Shown piece after piece: positions 1-11,007 of a DNA stretch of 64,000 nucleotides. The stretch spans positions 20,423,839 through 20,487,838 of the forward strand of contig CM049316.1 of the NCBI GenBank assembly GCA_026874595.1, given 5' to 3'. How positions within the stretch are numbered: the first letter of the stretch is position 1; each line of letters starts with the position of its first letter. The notes beneath the pieces are model-generated. The model saw nothing but the letters and a program-made list of their open reading frames with translations. It was not told the origin of the DNA and searched no databases. The DNA is from Sipunculus nudus (taxonomy: Eukaryota; Annelida; Sipuncula; Golfingiida; Sipunculidae). Position numbers and translations under genes: made by a program.

Positions 1-765
1 TCACATGAACATAATGGTCTGTTAATAATTAAGTCTTCTGAAATTCAGTTTTTTATGCATGGTGCTATGAATAACCAAAATGGTCTGCTGATTGGTTAAG
101 GAGTGCATTGTCTAAGATAACTTCAACATCTGACAAAAAAAAAAACAGTTGTTCTCTCATCTAAACGAAGAACTGCAACACTATTTTTCTTTGTTGGGAT
201 TACCAAACCGTACTCTATAGATGATCATGTAAAATTCAGAAATAGTGGTTTTGGGCGAGAATAATTATCATTCTTCACATAAGCTCTCTCGTCACCTTTT
301 TTCTCATATAACAGCTGCTCCATATAAAAACTAGAAATATGCATTCTCAGGAATGCAAGCCACCACCATGTGGGCTGTCCTTAATACTGGGTACTCTGCA
401 ACCCTATCAATCCCTTTAAACTCAATCTAATTGATTCTTCATTGAGGTTTAAGATGGGGCATAAGACAGTGAATAGTATTAAAACTAAACCTTGTCTAAT
501 AAACAAGTGTCAACAACCCTGCAATTACAATCACCTTTCGGCATGATGTACAAGTGAGACTAAATTAACTTCACCAATATTTTAGGTATTTTTCTATATA
601 GCACAGTTAACCATAAAATAGATGATACATAAAATAATTGATGAATAATTGATCATAGCTCATTTTTTATCTATCAATCACTGAATGTAATTTTACAACC
701 GTTTCCTACCTATAGTGACTAGCTCCTTGTGAGGACTTAGCTCAGAAGAGTGAAGTCACACAGTT

Positions 766-1054
766 TTACTTGCTGTTCTTGTTTTCATGATATTTCTTCA
801 TAATGGACTCATAAAATTCATGAGGGTCAGTGTCTCCAGTATGCTCGATGGCCTTTAACTTTTCAATATACTGGGCAGGTAAACCATGTTGTTGTGCTCC
901 GGTGATTATGACGTTGAGATACTGTTGTGAAGGTCTTGGGTTGACAGTTAGTGGTCCACACTGTTGGTAGCTGCGGCACTTTAAGACTCCAAGCTTTTCA
1001 GTCTCAATATTCACTTCAATAGGCTTGTAGTCACCTGTATCAACTCCTTCTTGC
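766..1054 (-). CDS. GGCT: GGCT exon 3 (terminal)
   Basis: Acceptor TTTTCAG (minus strand) precedes G CAA GAA GGA, completing a split Lys codon and giving K-QEGVDTGDYKPIEV. The exon runs through CRSYQQCGPL and QHGLPAQYIEKLKAIE, matching the human CRSYL...ENGLPLEYQEKLKAIE, and stops at TAA (766-768). The conserved catalytic Glu is in QEGV. Confidence 0.93.
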
Positions 1055-4000
1055 CTGAAAATAATTTTTGATATTTTATATTCTATTTCACTGCCCTTGT
1101 CTACGTTCTTCTTGTCCTCTGCTTCCTCGGAGCAGGGGACATTGATTTGGGTTTGTCTGTCTGTCCCTCTGTCTGTTTGTCCAGCTATCTGTCTGTCTGT
1201 CCATCCGTCAGGTTTTTGTTTCTGTGCAATAACTTTCTTAAATATTATCAGATTTCATTCAGTGATTGCTCTCATGCTTACCTTGGTTGGGATTGGGTTT
1301 GGAGTGTCCGTGTTACAAGATAATAATACAATATGATATTTTATTATTCATATGGTGAATCAGCACATTTACAGGTTCACTAATCACCAACAGGTGTCAC
1401 TAACAAGCCCCTACCAGGGGACATAAATTCAATGAATCTGCTCGTTTAGTGATAATTTGTCTGGTTACAAAATGCACTAAAGCTAGTGATGGGCTGATGA
1501 TCGGTTATAATCAATGACAGGTTGGTTCAGTGCCATAATTCATTTCAAAATGATGCACATGCCGTAGGCTTTGTGATGAGGATATGGATGCATTGATTAA
1601 ATTTATGCTAGCAAACTGCAGAAATGTCTCTCTTTAATAAAGTGCTATTCCTAAGGTTACTGCATACACATGCAAGGTATAGAATCATTACATGTATTAC
1701 CAAACACATAGGCCTGTTTATCAGGTGAGATGATGAACAGGCCAGTATATATTCAGAAAGATCATAAACAACCGATTAATTTGGAATATCAGTCAGTAGA
1801 GATCAACCAATTATTTTTACTGATGATTGATCTTAAAATTACAACCGATTCCCAAAACCAACTAAAGCTCACCCACATGTAACAGAAAAGAGGGTTTCAT
1901 TTTTTTGCAGAAAAATGATACTCTCAGCAGTAATAATTTATTATAATAAACTTATACAGTACACGTACTGAAACACTTTACTGATAGCCCAAGCTGTCAA
2001 TCCTTAACTGCGTGGGTTATGAATGCTATTTGCAGATGTGTGGCTAGTTATAGCACAGGACTGATCATTACTTTATGCTACCAGTCATTTTGAGAACCCT
2101 TTCAAGTTCACAGCAAATATTGGTCACTAGTATGAAAAATATTAGGAGCATATCTATCACTCTCACAAAGGGTTTGCAGGTTTTATTCAACACCTGGTTA
2201 AACCTTGGTTTTACCTAGGTAAAATCCAGGCTTGGTAAAATAGGCTTTACCAAGGTATTTTACCCCTAATTTCAACTGATTAGAGTAATGTGCTCCGCAC
2301 AGCCTAACATGAGTTAAAGTGTGAGTGGTAAATGGATCCTAATTGGAGGGATGATTTTGTCAGAGCCACTGAGCTTGTACCAATAATTACATAAAGTGTC
2401 CATACTTGCTACTGACCAATCAGAAAAAAAACTAAGCTCTGGTGCTCTTGATACAAGCGAATAAACATGGGAAAAAGGTTAGGTAGTTGGCTGAGGTTTG
2501 GGCTAAACCCTGGTTAAAACATAGGAAATCTTGGGTAAATACTTGTTACCAAGGTTTTAACCACTGGCTTGGGGAAAAGTTGGTCTTTCCCTAGTAAAAT
2601 GTGAACCCTGCTCTCACAAAAATCTTAAATATTATGTGTAGTTCAGATAAAACAAACACCATTAAAAATCAACCCTCCCCCCCCCCCCCCCCCCCCGCTG
2701 TTTAATATTACTGCAAACTTACAAGCAATCTATATTTATTCTTTAAAGTGTCAAATTCAAACCTGTGTTGGTCAATTTAACTGAAAAGAGATTGATTATG
2801 ACACTTCATTTCTTTTGCTATATGGATTTCAATAACATATAAAATACTTGTCTCTTTGGGAGAAAGTTAACCCATCACCAATTCAAATTTCTACATATCT
2901 TTCATTGGTCATCAGGTGTCCATTTGTATCTATTCATTGTTGCCATGTCAATGAGTACTCCAGTCCAAGTCAGGCAATGCATGCCTACCAGTTCCTCGAG
3001 TCCAAAATTTGGTACCCATTTCACCACTATCCCAAGAAAGGGTTATTATCCTTCAAAAGTGATTTATTTATGAAAGTGACTTACTTAAGTTGTGATATTA
3101 TTATGAGATGTTGGCAGGATGTCTGCATTGCATATTATACATCACCAGATGTTATTACAGAAAAACATAATATTTTTGGGGGGGGATATCAGAAGAAAGT
3201 AAACAGATGGAAAATAAAACATTATTCATGGTAAGGCCTATATCTATCAAACCAAAGAATCATTTGTATTTAATATAGACAATTTTTAAAAGTATCTGAA
3301 ATATCAAAGGAAGATGGAATGTGCAGTGGAACACTAGGAAAATAATAAGTGGAAACTATCATGGGAAAAAATAGGATAAAGTAGGGTATTTTGATCAAGA
3401 GAATTTAGTACATATATTTGCTGTTTCATTATAAATTGCTATGTGGGGTATGTTTGTTACTGTATTGTCTAATTCAATTTTTTACTTAGTCTATGATTGA
3501 TTGGTATTGTATTTTTGTACATGTGATGTGTTTTGCTATAATAAAGTGACTCACTTATCAAGGGTTTGCATGTGGATCATGTCCATCTCCCAAACGACAC
3601 CCCACACCTCACAGCCTTTCTGTTCTTGTATATCAGCATAGGAACCTCGCCAGTAATCATCATCCTCTCCATTAAAACACAAATGGTAATCCTAAAATGA
3701 ACATAATCATCACTAAACGGCCACCTTAATCATCATGCACTCACATCTATGTGAAAAAGATCAAGACCTGTAGTTTGACACTTTGTTTTAAAAAAATATC
3801 TGTATAAAACAAGTAAATTCCTGGAATTTATATCCCCCCCTTGAACCTCTTGTTATTTTAGCTTCCTGTGATCTTCATGATTGCCTTCCTAATATGTTTT
3901 AGTTTTTATTTTCCCCTGAAGATGTCTCCACATGTCATATTGCCTGTGTTTTAGTTTTAATTGTCCCCTGAAGATGTCTCCACATGTCATAATTTTTTGT

Positions 4001-7000
4001 GTGAATCTGGAACAAATGGAAAATTTTTTGTTTGTTTTGGGGCAGGTGATAATAAACGTTTCGATAGACACTCCAAAACCAATCCCAACCAAGGTATGCA
4101 TTAAAGCAATCACTGACCCAAATTTGAATGAAATCAGATAAAATTAGGAAAGTTATCACATTGAAATTAAAACCTGATGGACAGACAGACAAAGGGACAT
4201 ACAGACAAACCCAAATCAATGTCCCCCATTTTCGCGGAAGCCCGGGACAAAATATTATAATACCTTTGGTATACATTTGTTTGAAACTGATTGTAATTTT
4301 ATGATCAATCAGTTGACCTCAATTGGCTCAGCAGATTATTAGTTTTAATCAGTTTTTCAATAGTTATACAATTCTTTACCAAATATAAACCTGTATATGG
4401 TCTCTACTGGAATATACCATAGGTCTGTATATTGCTTAATATACCTAATAATATGCCGTATATAGCATACATGTGTATACAGTAAACTTAAATATGAATA
4501 TGATGTCATATGAATATTAGTTAGCACAAACATTTAAATAGTTTGCTCACAAAATAAAATGAGGCAAATCAAAACAGCTTAGTTCTGTGCAAAACTGTGA
4601 AACTGATTATGGCACTGCAAGATCATTAATCAGATCCTTCATATCAACTGACTGATTGATTATTAATTATAATCAAACACTAGCCAATCACTAAGAACAA
4701 CTATGTATCACATTTGACTGTTGTTGTTGTTTTTGAATGACATCTGGCATGAGCCACTGAGAGAATTATCTACGTAATGTCAAGGACAAATCTTGGCCTT
4801 GGGTTATGTGTACTGTACTGTACTGTAATGTGTACTGTGTGGCACATCAGTTATAGGCTAAATTTGAAGTACATGCGTGATTGGCTAACCCAATGTTACA
4901 TCAGCAGTGTCACCATCTGAAGACTCCAGTACTAGATATATAAACTAATCAGAAAGCACATCCACAGTTGCTATGCCATTGCTGTCGGACCTAACGACAG
5001 GGGCTTCTTACCTGCCTATCTCAAATATTAGGTATAGATAATAAAAAGATGGACTGTAAAGTGTGAAATACGCTAGGAAATTTTCAGATAAGTAATAGTT
5101 AAAAGGAAATGACCCAGAAAAGTAACAAATTTAACTGAAATCTACACTAATAGCAATTAAAGAGCCTGTGATGACACACAACTTTTTTGGACAATTACAC
5201 TGAAGAAATGTTAGATTAATTTACTGAATTTTGTACAGTTTACCAAAGTGCTTGTTCCAAAATTAAACTTTATACACATGTTCAAATCTCAAAGCAGGGA
5301 GATCATGAGTTCAAATCTCAACAGAGGCGGTGAGATTTTTCATGGTTGGCCCCAACCAAAGGTGAGCGCTCTGCACACTGAAATGGGAGGCCATATCCAG
5401 TGACAGTGTTTCGCTCACAAATGAGTGTGCTTTACGTATGTTCCTCAGTGTTATGATCCAGTAATTTGGTTGAGCAAAACCTTTCTTATTTCACATATGG
5501 CTCACCCACCCATTTGAGTAAGGATCCCTACTGAGTAAGGTCACAGGGTCAAAGGTCAAGGTCACAGAGCTGCTCTCCTCATTTTCACACTGTGTACTAC
5601 ACCCAGTATAATTATGCTCCCATGTGAGGGGATGCTACATTTTGTGGTGCTCTTGTTTTAAATAAGGAATTCCACCTAAAATGCTGCATGACAGGCCTCG
5701 GAATTGCTACCTAGACTCCCCAAGTGATTAAGAAAGTTGTGTTTATGTACATACTAGCATTCATGTTCACCTGTGCCTGAATGCAAATGATCTAGAATTG
5801 ACTTTTATCATGTTTGCCTGTGCACTTATGGAAAGTAGCTTTGTTCCATGACCAACAGCAGTAGCACCACCTCTGACATCATGACCAGATTACTGGCCTG
5901 CCAGAGTGCCTGTACATCTAGTTCATTAAAAGGCCACATGAGGATGCATATATTTTCATCATTTCTGACAACACCTCATGTTGTACAGATACACTTTCAA
6001 TTGACATAAACCAGACTAATTGTTTGTATTATCAGTGTTCTTTCTAACAACACCAAACATGAACATGAAAAGTTCCCATCTAACTCAGCATATTGGTAAA
6101 TCCCTCCGCATGTTTGTTGAATTTCTGACCACATGAACACAAGCATGGCTCGCGCTGATTACTGGGTGCAGCAGACTTTATTGCGATAGAGGAAATGACT
6201 TGTTACCATAGAGACAGGGTTTCAGTTAGGGTTGTGAGTTCACATGGATTCTCTTGCATGAATGCATCATTCGTAGCATAATGTTAAGATGATGGGTAGT
6301 TTACAACAATATGAATGCAATATGATGGAAAACCACTGAGATGCATTCCTCAGTATTAGTTGTATCACGACTCAAGTATGCTTACCATCCCAATTATCAT
6401 TGCCTACTCAGTCTGGTTGTCATGGCTACAACAGTAGGGGCCAATCATTCGCCCATATATCTTTCCTCTGCATGGAGGTTGAGACATTGAGGTGATGGTA
6501 TGGACTTAAACCTGGAAGGGAATGTGGATGTCGGATACCAAATCAGATGGAAAGGTGGATGCCAAGCTCTGACACAATACTCAGACATACTGTAGACCAA
6601 CAATCTGATGAATCACAACATTCTAGTATATGTGTTTCCAGTGACATTTATGCAGGAATGTGTACAAATATATGTGCATTAAATTTAATTTTATGTTGAG
6701 CTACATCATGCACTGTATTAAGGCAAAAAGGTAAATTTACAATGTTAACATATTCTATCAAATTACATGTATTATATATGAGATACCTAAGACCTATGAC
6801 AAATATATTTTTAAACAAAGAGAGTTAAATCTTTTTATTGTTTATTCCAGATGAGTCATCTTTCATACTTTGTATAAGTTAATTTGACATATTTTTTACT
6901 TAACACATATTAAGAAATATAATAATATTTCCTCTTTCCTAAGTTTCCTTTTTTTCTGCTGCAGAAAATCTTAGTGCTGTTAATAAGTATTATATATTGC

Positions 7001-8461
7001 TCTTAATTGTAAACATTCTGTAATATTTTACTGCTTTAATACCCATGATATTTCAGGAAATAAGAAAAATCTTTATGTTGAATATTCTAGTTAAGTGCAC
7101 GATGTAATATAGTAAATATAATATTTTAAAATATAAAATGAAGCTGATTTTATTGATTTTAACTGGATCATATGATATATATATACAGTGAAACCTTGTT
7201 GTGTTGAGCTCGCATAAGTCGAATACCCCGCTTATGTTGAAGTTACAAACTTGATATTCCGGACAACTCTAGTTAAATTATTACAAAATAAAACCCGCTT
7301 GTGTCGAACGTCGGATATGTCGAAGTTTTCTGAGGGTCCCTTCGACTCCGACACAACCAGGTTTCACTGTATATAAATTACTAATTAAAAAAAAAAAAAT
7401 ATCCCCCTAAAATATGAGTAAAATATCTTGATTTCAGCGACTAGTAAGAACATAAAAATATCAAAATATTTGTTTTAAAAGTATATTTTTGTTGTAGGCC
7501 AGGATCTCTCAGACAGTGATTACAAAAAAAAGGAACATGGTATTATCTTTCTTTTATTTTTTATTATTTATTTTTCCTTTCTTAATTCTTTATAAATATA
7601 ATCTATCAGCTCTCTTGATATTGACTTTAATACACAAGTAAAAAATTAATATATATTATAATATATCATAATATATATATTATATATTATAATATACTAT
7701 AATATATATTAACATATATGTACATAAACTTTACTTATAATAACATTTATGTTCTGATTCTTGTTTTACTGGTCTATAGTACATATAGCATCTGAGATTG
7801 TCATCCATCTTTTTTTTAAATATTTTTTTTTTTTTTGTGAAGGAAACTGCCTCCTTTTTGTTATGAGCTACCTTATCAAATTCTAATTTAAGTATATATA
7901 TCTGCAGAGTTCCATTTTAGTTTGCGGCCATCTGACAGGGCGGTAGCACTTGCTTTCTATCATATTATTTATTTTATCCTGGTATCACCCAGGCCCAGTG
8001 TCTACCACTACACCGCACCTGCAGGTCCTGCATGGGTGTGTAATCTGCCCAAATGCTGATTCATAACACCAAGGAAACCCCGAAAGACGCACTGTTTGTG
8101 AGTGATTCACAGTTGTGGGGCACAGCCTTCTCATAGTATGCATGCAGAGCGCTCATATCGGTGGGGGCCGACCAAGAAGATCTCACCGCCTCAGCTGAGT
8201 TATGAAATGACGACCTCCCAACATTGATTCTTGTAATAAAAAAAAAACTTTTATTACTGAAATATCGGTCATACTCAGTGTGTTGACGGTTTATTAAGTG
8301 ATTTTAGTGCTGGAAACGAGTGCCTGGCTCACAACACTTGCCTTTAGTTTACCGGTGACTTTGAAAACTCCAGATGGATTGCTCACATGCAGTCTTTCCG
8401 TCAGCAGGTTACTGCCGTATGCAAAATATAGGAATGTTTCTGGCATTGTGGTATTGCTCAT
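766..8461 (-). CDS. GGCT: gamma-glutamylcyclotransferase, three coding exons (spliced)
   Basis: Joining exons 8342-8461, 3555-3691 and 766-1054 on the minus strand gives about 181 residues, close to the 188 of human GGCT. Exon 1 carries the signature FLYFAYGSNLLTER, exon 2 the core CEVWGVVWEMD, and exon 3 opens with QEGV, whose Glu corresponds to the catalytic Glu98 of the human enzyme. Exon phases fit exactly (0 after exon 1, 2 after exon 2). The family converts gamma-glutamyl dipeptides to 5-oxoproline plus the free amino acid in the cytosolic glutathione cycle. Introns are about 4.65 kb and 2.5 kb and full of repeats. The start MSNTTMPETF (8459-8461) is chosen because it lies about ten residues before the signature; a second Met at 8444-8446 is possible. 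I see no disabling change. Function is inferred from family similarity. Confidence 0.93.
1125..1325 (+). repeat. dispersed repeat copy, inverted partner at 4050-4262
   Basis: Contains GGGACATTGATTTGGGTTTG followed by CTGTCTGTC runs, then TGATTGCT...CCTTGGTTGGGATTGG. The reverse complement of 4050-4262 has the same blocks in the same order. The copies lie in GGCT intron 2 (1125) and intron 1 (4050), on opposite strands. ORFs here arise from the repeat. Confidence 0.7.
1486..1880. repeat. possible MITE with GATCGGTT/AACCGATT ends
   Basis: Begins near AGTGATGGGCTGATGATCGG and ends near CAACCGATTCCC, loosely inverted with respect to each other. Related AACCG/GATCAAT-rich stretches occur near 560-720, 4270-4690 and 11690-11780. 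The family is diverged and its ends are not certain. Confidence 0.35.
2166..2611. repeat. fold-back/MITE-like element
   Basis: The left part (CAAAGGGTTTGCAGGTTTTA, then GGTTAAACCTTGGTTTTACC) recurs in inverted form at the right end (CCAAGGTTTTAACC ... TAGTAAAATGTGAACCCTG). The approximate terminal inverted repeat is CARGGTTYRCA. It sits in GGCT intron 2. No open reading frame of note. Confidence 0.5.
2677..2696. repeat. poly-C tract (20 C)
   Basis: Uninterrupted run of 20 C in GGCT intron 2; a G-run on the transcribed sense strand. Confidence 0.95.
3555..3691 (-). CDS. GGCT: GGCT exon 2
   Basis: 137 nt with acceptor TTTTAG before GATTACCAT and donor AA|GTGAGT. It encodes DYHLCFNGEDDDYWRGSYAD and onward through CEVWGVVWEMDMIHMQTLD, the conserved middle of GGCT. 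No start codon lies in this frame, so it is only found by homology and splice sites. Confidence 0.9.
3895..4000. repeat. two tandem copies of a ~55-bp unit
   Basis: TCCCCTGAAGATGTCTCCAC followed by ATGTCAT occurs at about 3911 and again at about 3965, with TTTTAGTTTT before each. It abuts the repeat at 4050. Confidence 0.75.
4050..4262 (-). repeat. dispersed repeat copy, inverted partner of 1125-1325
   Basis: Reverse complement reads GGGACATTGATTTGGGTTTG ... GTCTGTCTGTCCATCAGG ... ACCTTGGTTGGGATTGG, matching 1125-1325 block for block. It lies in GGCT intron 1. Confidence 0.7.
5275..5470 (+). repeat. SINE-like repeat (tRNA-type B box)
   Basis: Holds GAGTTCAAATCTC, close to a pol III B box, followed by GAGGCGGTGAGAT, a GGCCCCAACC block and GAGCGCTCTGCA. 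An inverted relative with the same GAGGCGGTGAGAT-GGCC-GAGCGCTCTGCA order lies at 7970-8225. A shared core in two copies suggests a SINE family; the A box here is not clear. Confidence 0.5.
5515..5650 (+). repeat. fragment of AGGTCA-bearing bivalve-type repeat
   Basis: GGGTCAAAGGTCAAGGTCA (5546-5564) gives three direct AGGTCA-like half-sites. It is followed by GGGGATGCTACATTTTGTGG. The half-site block is shared with the repeat at 35628-36220. Confidence 0.55.
7186..7369. mobile_element. 184-bp MITE, pogo/Tc1-like
   Basis: Terminal inverted repeats CAGTGAAACCTTGTTGTGT and (reverse complement of the right end) CAGTGAAACCTGGTTGTGT match at 18 of 19 positions. A TA dinucleotide flanks both ends (7184-7185, 7370-7371), as expected for Tc1/mariner/pogo insertion. 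The interior repeats GTCGAA-type words. It is non-coding and must have been moved in trans. It sits in GGCT intron 1. Confidence 0.85.
7970..8225 (-). repeat. SINE-like repeat, inverted relative of 5275-5470
   Basis: On the minus strand it reads GAGGCGGTGAGATCTTC, GGTCGGCCCCCACC, GAGCGCTCTGCATGC and then GTAGTGGTAGACACTGGGCC, which resembles a pol III A box. It is about 120 bp downstream of GGCT exon 1, in intron 1. Confidence 0.5.
8342..8461 (-). CDS. GGCT: GGCT exon 1 (coding part)
   Basis: Forty codons from ATG at 8461 to AAG at 8344-8342, holding the substrate-binding YGSNLL loop. The exon is followed by GCAAGT, not GT: a GC splice donor with the strong AAG|GCAAGT context. The join to exon 2 gives GKLK-DYHL, which aligns with ARLQ-DFKL in human GGCT. 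The upstream reading frame continues to 8653 but runs through a G-homopolymer and is probably 5' UTR. Confidence 0.92.
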
Positions 8462-8560
8462 AATCGGGCATATATGATGAACTAAATTCGCGATGTGACG
8501 GCCCGAGCTCAGCAAATTGGCAGGTGGTCTCTTGCACAGATACAAGGTGGCGCTCTGCAA

Positions 8561-8581
8561 CCCCCCCCCCCCCCCCCCCCC
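8561..8581. repeat. poly-C tract (21 C) upstream of GGCT start
   Basis: A run of 21 C on the plus strand, so 21 G on the GGCT sense strand, about 100 bp upstream of the chosen ATG. It may lie in the 5' UTR or proximal promoter. Confidence 0.95.
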
Positions 8582-8789
8582 ATTTTTTTGCCGAAGAGCA
8601 TTCTCCAAACAGAAAGTCTTTCTATGAATGTCAAGGCCTATCATTTGCCTCAATCGATCTTGAATGTCTGTGGATCTCGGTAGGACAGGTCAATTTGCAG
8701 CATTCTCCACACAGAAAGTCTATCTGTAAATGTGAATGTCCAGGCCTATCTCCTTTCTTAATATGTCTTGACCCTGTGCGGAGGCTGAT

Positions 8790-9003
8790 TTGGCAAGTGC
8801 CGTCAATCGGTAAAACCCGGAATTTCCGAGGATATTCCGAGATCCCTCGGAATTAAAGTTTGAGCCATTTCCCTCGGCAGAGGATCCTTGACAGTAGAAA
8901 AAAAGTGTCCAAACCTGAAGAATGAACAATTATCTTCCCATTTAATCAGGGTTCCGTTCTAATCTTCGACTTATTAAGGTACAGCGTACGATTTTTTAAA
9001 CAT
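8790..9003 (+). repeat. left arm of a diverged inverted repeat pair
   Basis: Reads GGTAAAACCCGGAATTTCCG, then CCTCGGCAGAGGATCCTTGA and GGGTTCCGTTCTAAT. The reverse complement of 9885-10112 has the same blocks in the same order over ~215 bp. About 880 bp, including a long TA microsatellite, separates the arms. It may be one fold-back element or two inverted copies of one repeat. Confidence 0.75.
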
Positions 9004-9268
9004 CTTTTCAAACAGCCCTGCACGACTGCCGTGTTTACTAATATTTTGGAAGCGCCTGTAGAATTCTCGGAGAATCCAGACCCACGGCGACCGGGCCCAC
9101 TCAAAACCACATAAAAAACTGCAACTTTCTCCATTCCTGTTGACAAATTAATTATTACCTGTTGGATTACATCGTTTATTCGTTGAATTCTTCTATAGCG
9201 CATTATTTACATTATGATTTCATATATTAGGTCTATAGATAGTAAATTAATAGTAATAAAATGTACAA

Positions 9269-9269
<1 letters not shown>

Positions 9270-9325
<56 letters not shown>
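9270..9325. repeat. TA microsatellite
   Basis: About 28 TA units between the two inverted arms at 8790 and 9885. ORFs through it are artefacts. Confidence 0.97.
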
Positions 9326-9331
<6 letters not shown>

Positions 9332-9884
9332 ATATTGACACCAGGTATAACATTTTTTTTTTCATTTTCATAATACTTTACATTGGTATTTTAAATTCAA
9401 TATATCATTATGGTATCAGGTGTATTTCATGAGGCTTAATTTACTTTCAGTTTGTACATATTTCATTCGATTATTATGGTTCAGTTGTTAATAAATGATT
9501 TTGTTTTCAAATGTGTTCATTCCTTTGTTCATTGGACTAATAAAAAATAGAATTTTAATAATGCCAGTGGTAAATGAAAACACTTGTAGACACTGATACT
9601 GCTGTAGCCTCCCTGTCTAAATGTCATGCCACTTCCATTAATTGTAGAATCTCTCTCTATGCCCTGCCCCTTTCTTTTGTTGTGGCCTTCCACAATATTT
9701 CATGATCTTATTATCAGTAAGAGGAGTACATCTGATAAATCTACAATTCACTCTCTTTACTGGCCATATCCTTTTTATACAGGCCCGTAAGCTGTTTATA
9801 CTCTCCAAGAATTCTCATGAAACCACCGGATTTAGGTATGATCTACCATAAACATGGTCGTCGTCCCGGGCCGGTCTGATCTGG

Positions 9885-10112
9885 CTCGGAAAACCGTAGA
9901 TTACGCCTTAAAAAGTCGAATATTAGAACGGAACCCTAAAGAAATAGGAAGATAATTATTAATTTTATATGTATGGGAACTTTTTTCCTACTGTCAGGGA
10001 TCCTCTGCTGAGGGAAACGGCTCAAACTTTTATTCCGAGGAACCTCGGAATATCCTCGGATATTCCGCGGAAATTCCGGGTTTTACCGAGTGCCTCAATG
10101 GGTTCGTTGCCG
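9885..10112 (-). repeat. right arm of the inverted repeat pair (partner 8790-9003)
   Basis: Contains TTAGAACGGAACCCT, GGATCCTCTGCTGAGGGAAA and CCGGGTTTTACCGAGTGCC, the reverse complement of blocks at 8790-9003. The inner GGAATATCCTCGGATATTCC stretch is itself nearly palindromic. Confidence 0.75.
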
Positions 10113-10179
10113 AAAATGGGGTCATACTAGTATTTTACGACAACGAAAAAATGAACATAAAATCGACGAGGGCTTGTTG

Positions 10180-10521
10180 GGCCAAAAAAATAAAAGGTAT
10201 GCTTCTCAGGCACCGCCCGCATCAATTTTAAACCCGGCCCCGTATCAAAAATGGTTATTTTGATTTTCAATAGAAACTTACCAATTTTGATCTGCAGCCG
10301 CTCGGACATTTCTTTGGAGAAGAAAAAAAAATCATAAAAATTCCTTTGTTTTGTAGTGCTTTTACTTGTTTAGCAAAATAAATCTGTTATTATAATGCTT
10401 TCCCCTTTTCATTTGACATTTTTATCGAAACATACAAAAATTTAAAAAATAAAAAAACCGCCCGCCCGCGTTGATTTCTTAAAAAAAGGGCCTGAGAACC
10501 ATACCTTTTTTTATTTTGGCC
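10180..10521. mobile_element. ~342-bp MITE, copy 1
   Basis: Both ends carry GGCCAAAA ... GGTATGSTTCTCAGGC followed by CGCCCGC, in inverted orientation (terminal inverted repeats of about 45 bp with small gaps). The interior matches 11008-11345 in inverted orientation, for example TTTTGTAGTGCTTTTACTTG. No coding capacity. Ends are set by the GGCC of the inverted repeats; no clear target duplication was found. Confidence 0.8.
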
Positions 10522-11007
10522 TTAGATTAATATTTTGAGAATTTGACCCATTTTGCTTCAACTTTAAGTTGCAATACCAAATACCCGGTATACCACTCGA
10601 CCAAATTCCCGCTGTACCAATTTTAATTGATAGGCAGGTTTGGCCCTTGTCATGGCACCTGACGTTGAACTTAAGTCTTGAATGAGACATATAAGTCTGG
10701 CCCCAAACTGCATGTGCAAAAAATCTTACTAATACAAATATCTTACAGTGCCATATTCTAGAATAAATGGTCAAATACATAAAAATCTAAATCCCTAGAC
10801 CTATAGCTTTCATTGCATAGGTAGTACATATATATCATCTGTTATGGTGCTGGGGGTTGAGTGGGAATGGGAAAGGGGCAATTGCAGCAGGTGCTTGACC
10901 AAATCCATCGGTAATGGTTCAAAGGTCGTATGCATCCACAGGACATAGTGAATAAAAAACAATAAAATACTATAACCAGTCACAAAAAAAAAAAGAAAGG
11001 ACACTAA

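Noticed and set aside
1097-1336. Open frame rich in Cys, Val and Ser
   Set aside because: It lies in a dispersed repeat with an inverted copy at 4050-4262, and the repeat explains the composition.
2848-3234. 128-codon frame in GGCT intron 2
   Set aside because: No recognisable motif and no start context; GGCT splicing explains the surrounding region.
8495-8856. Plus-strand open frames with proline runs
   Set aside because: They read through the poly-C tract and are antisense to GGCT exon 1 and its upstream region.
9214-9432. Ile-Tyr repeat open frame, and similar ones at 11414, 22543 and 41695
   Set aside because: Translation of TA microsatellites.
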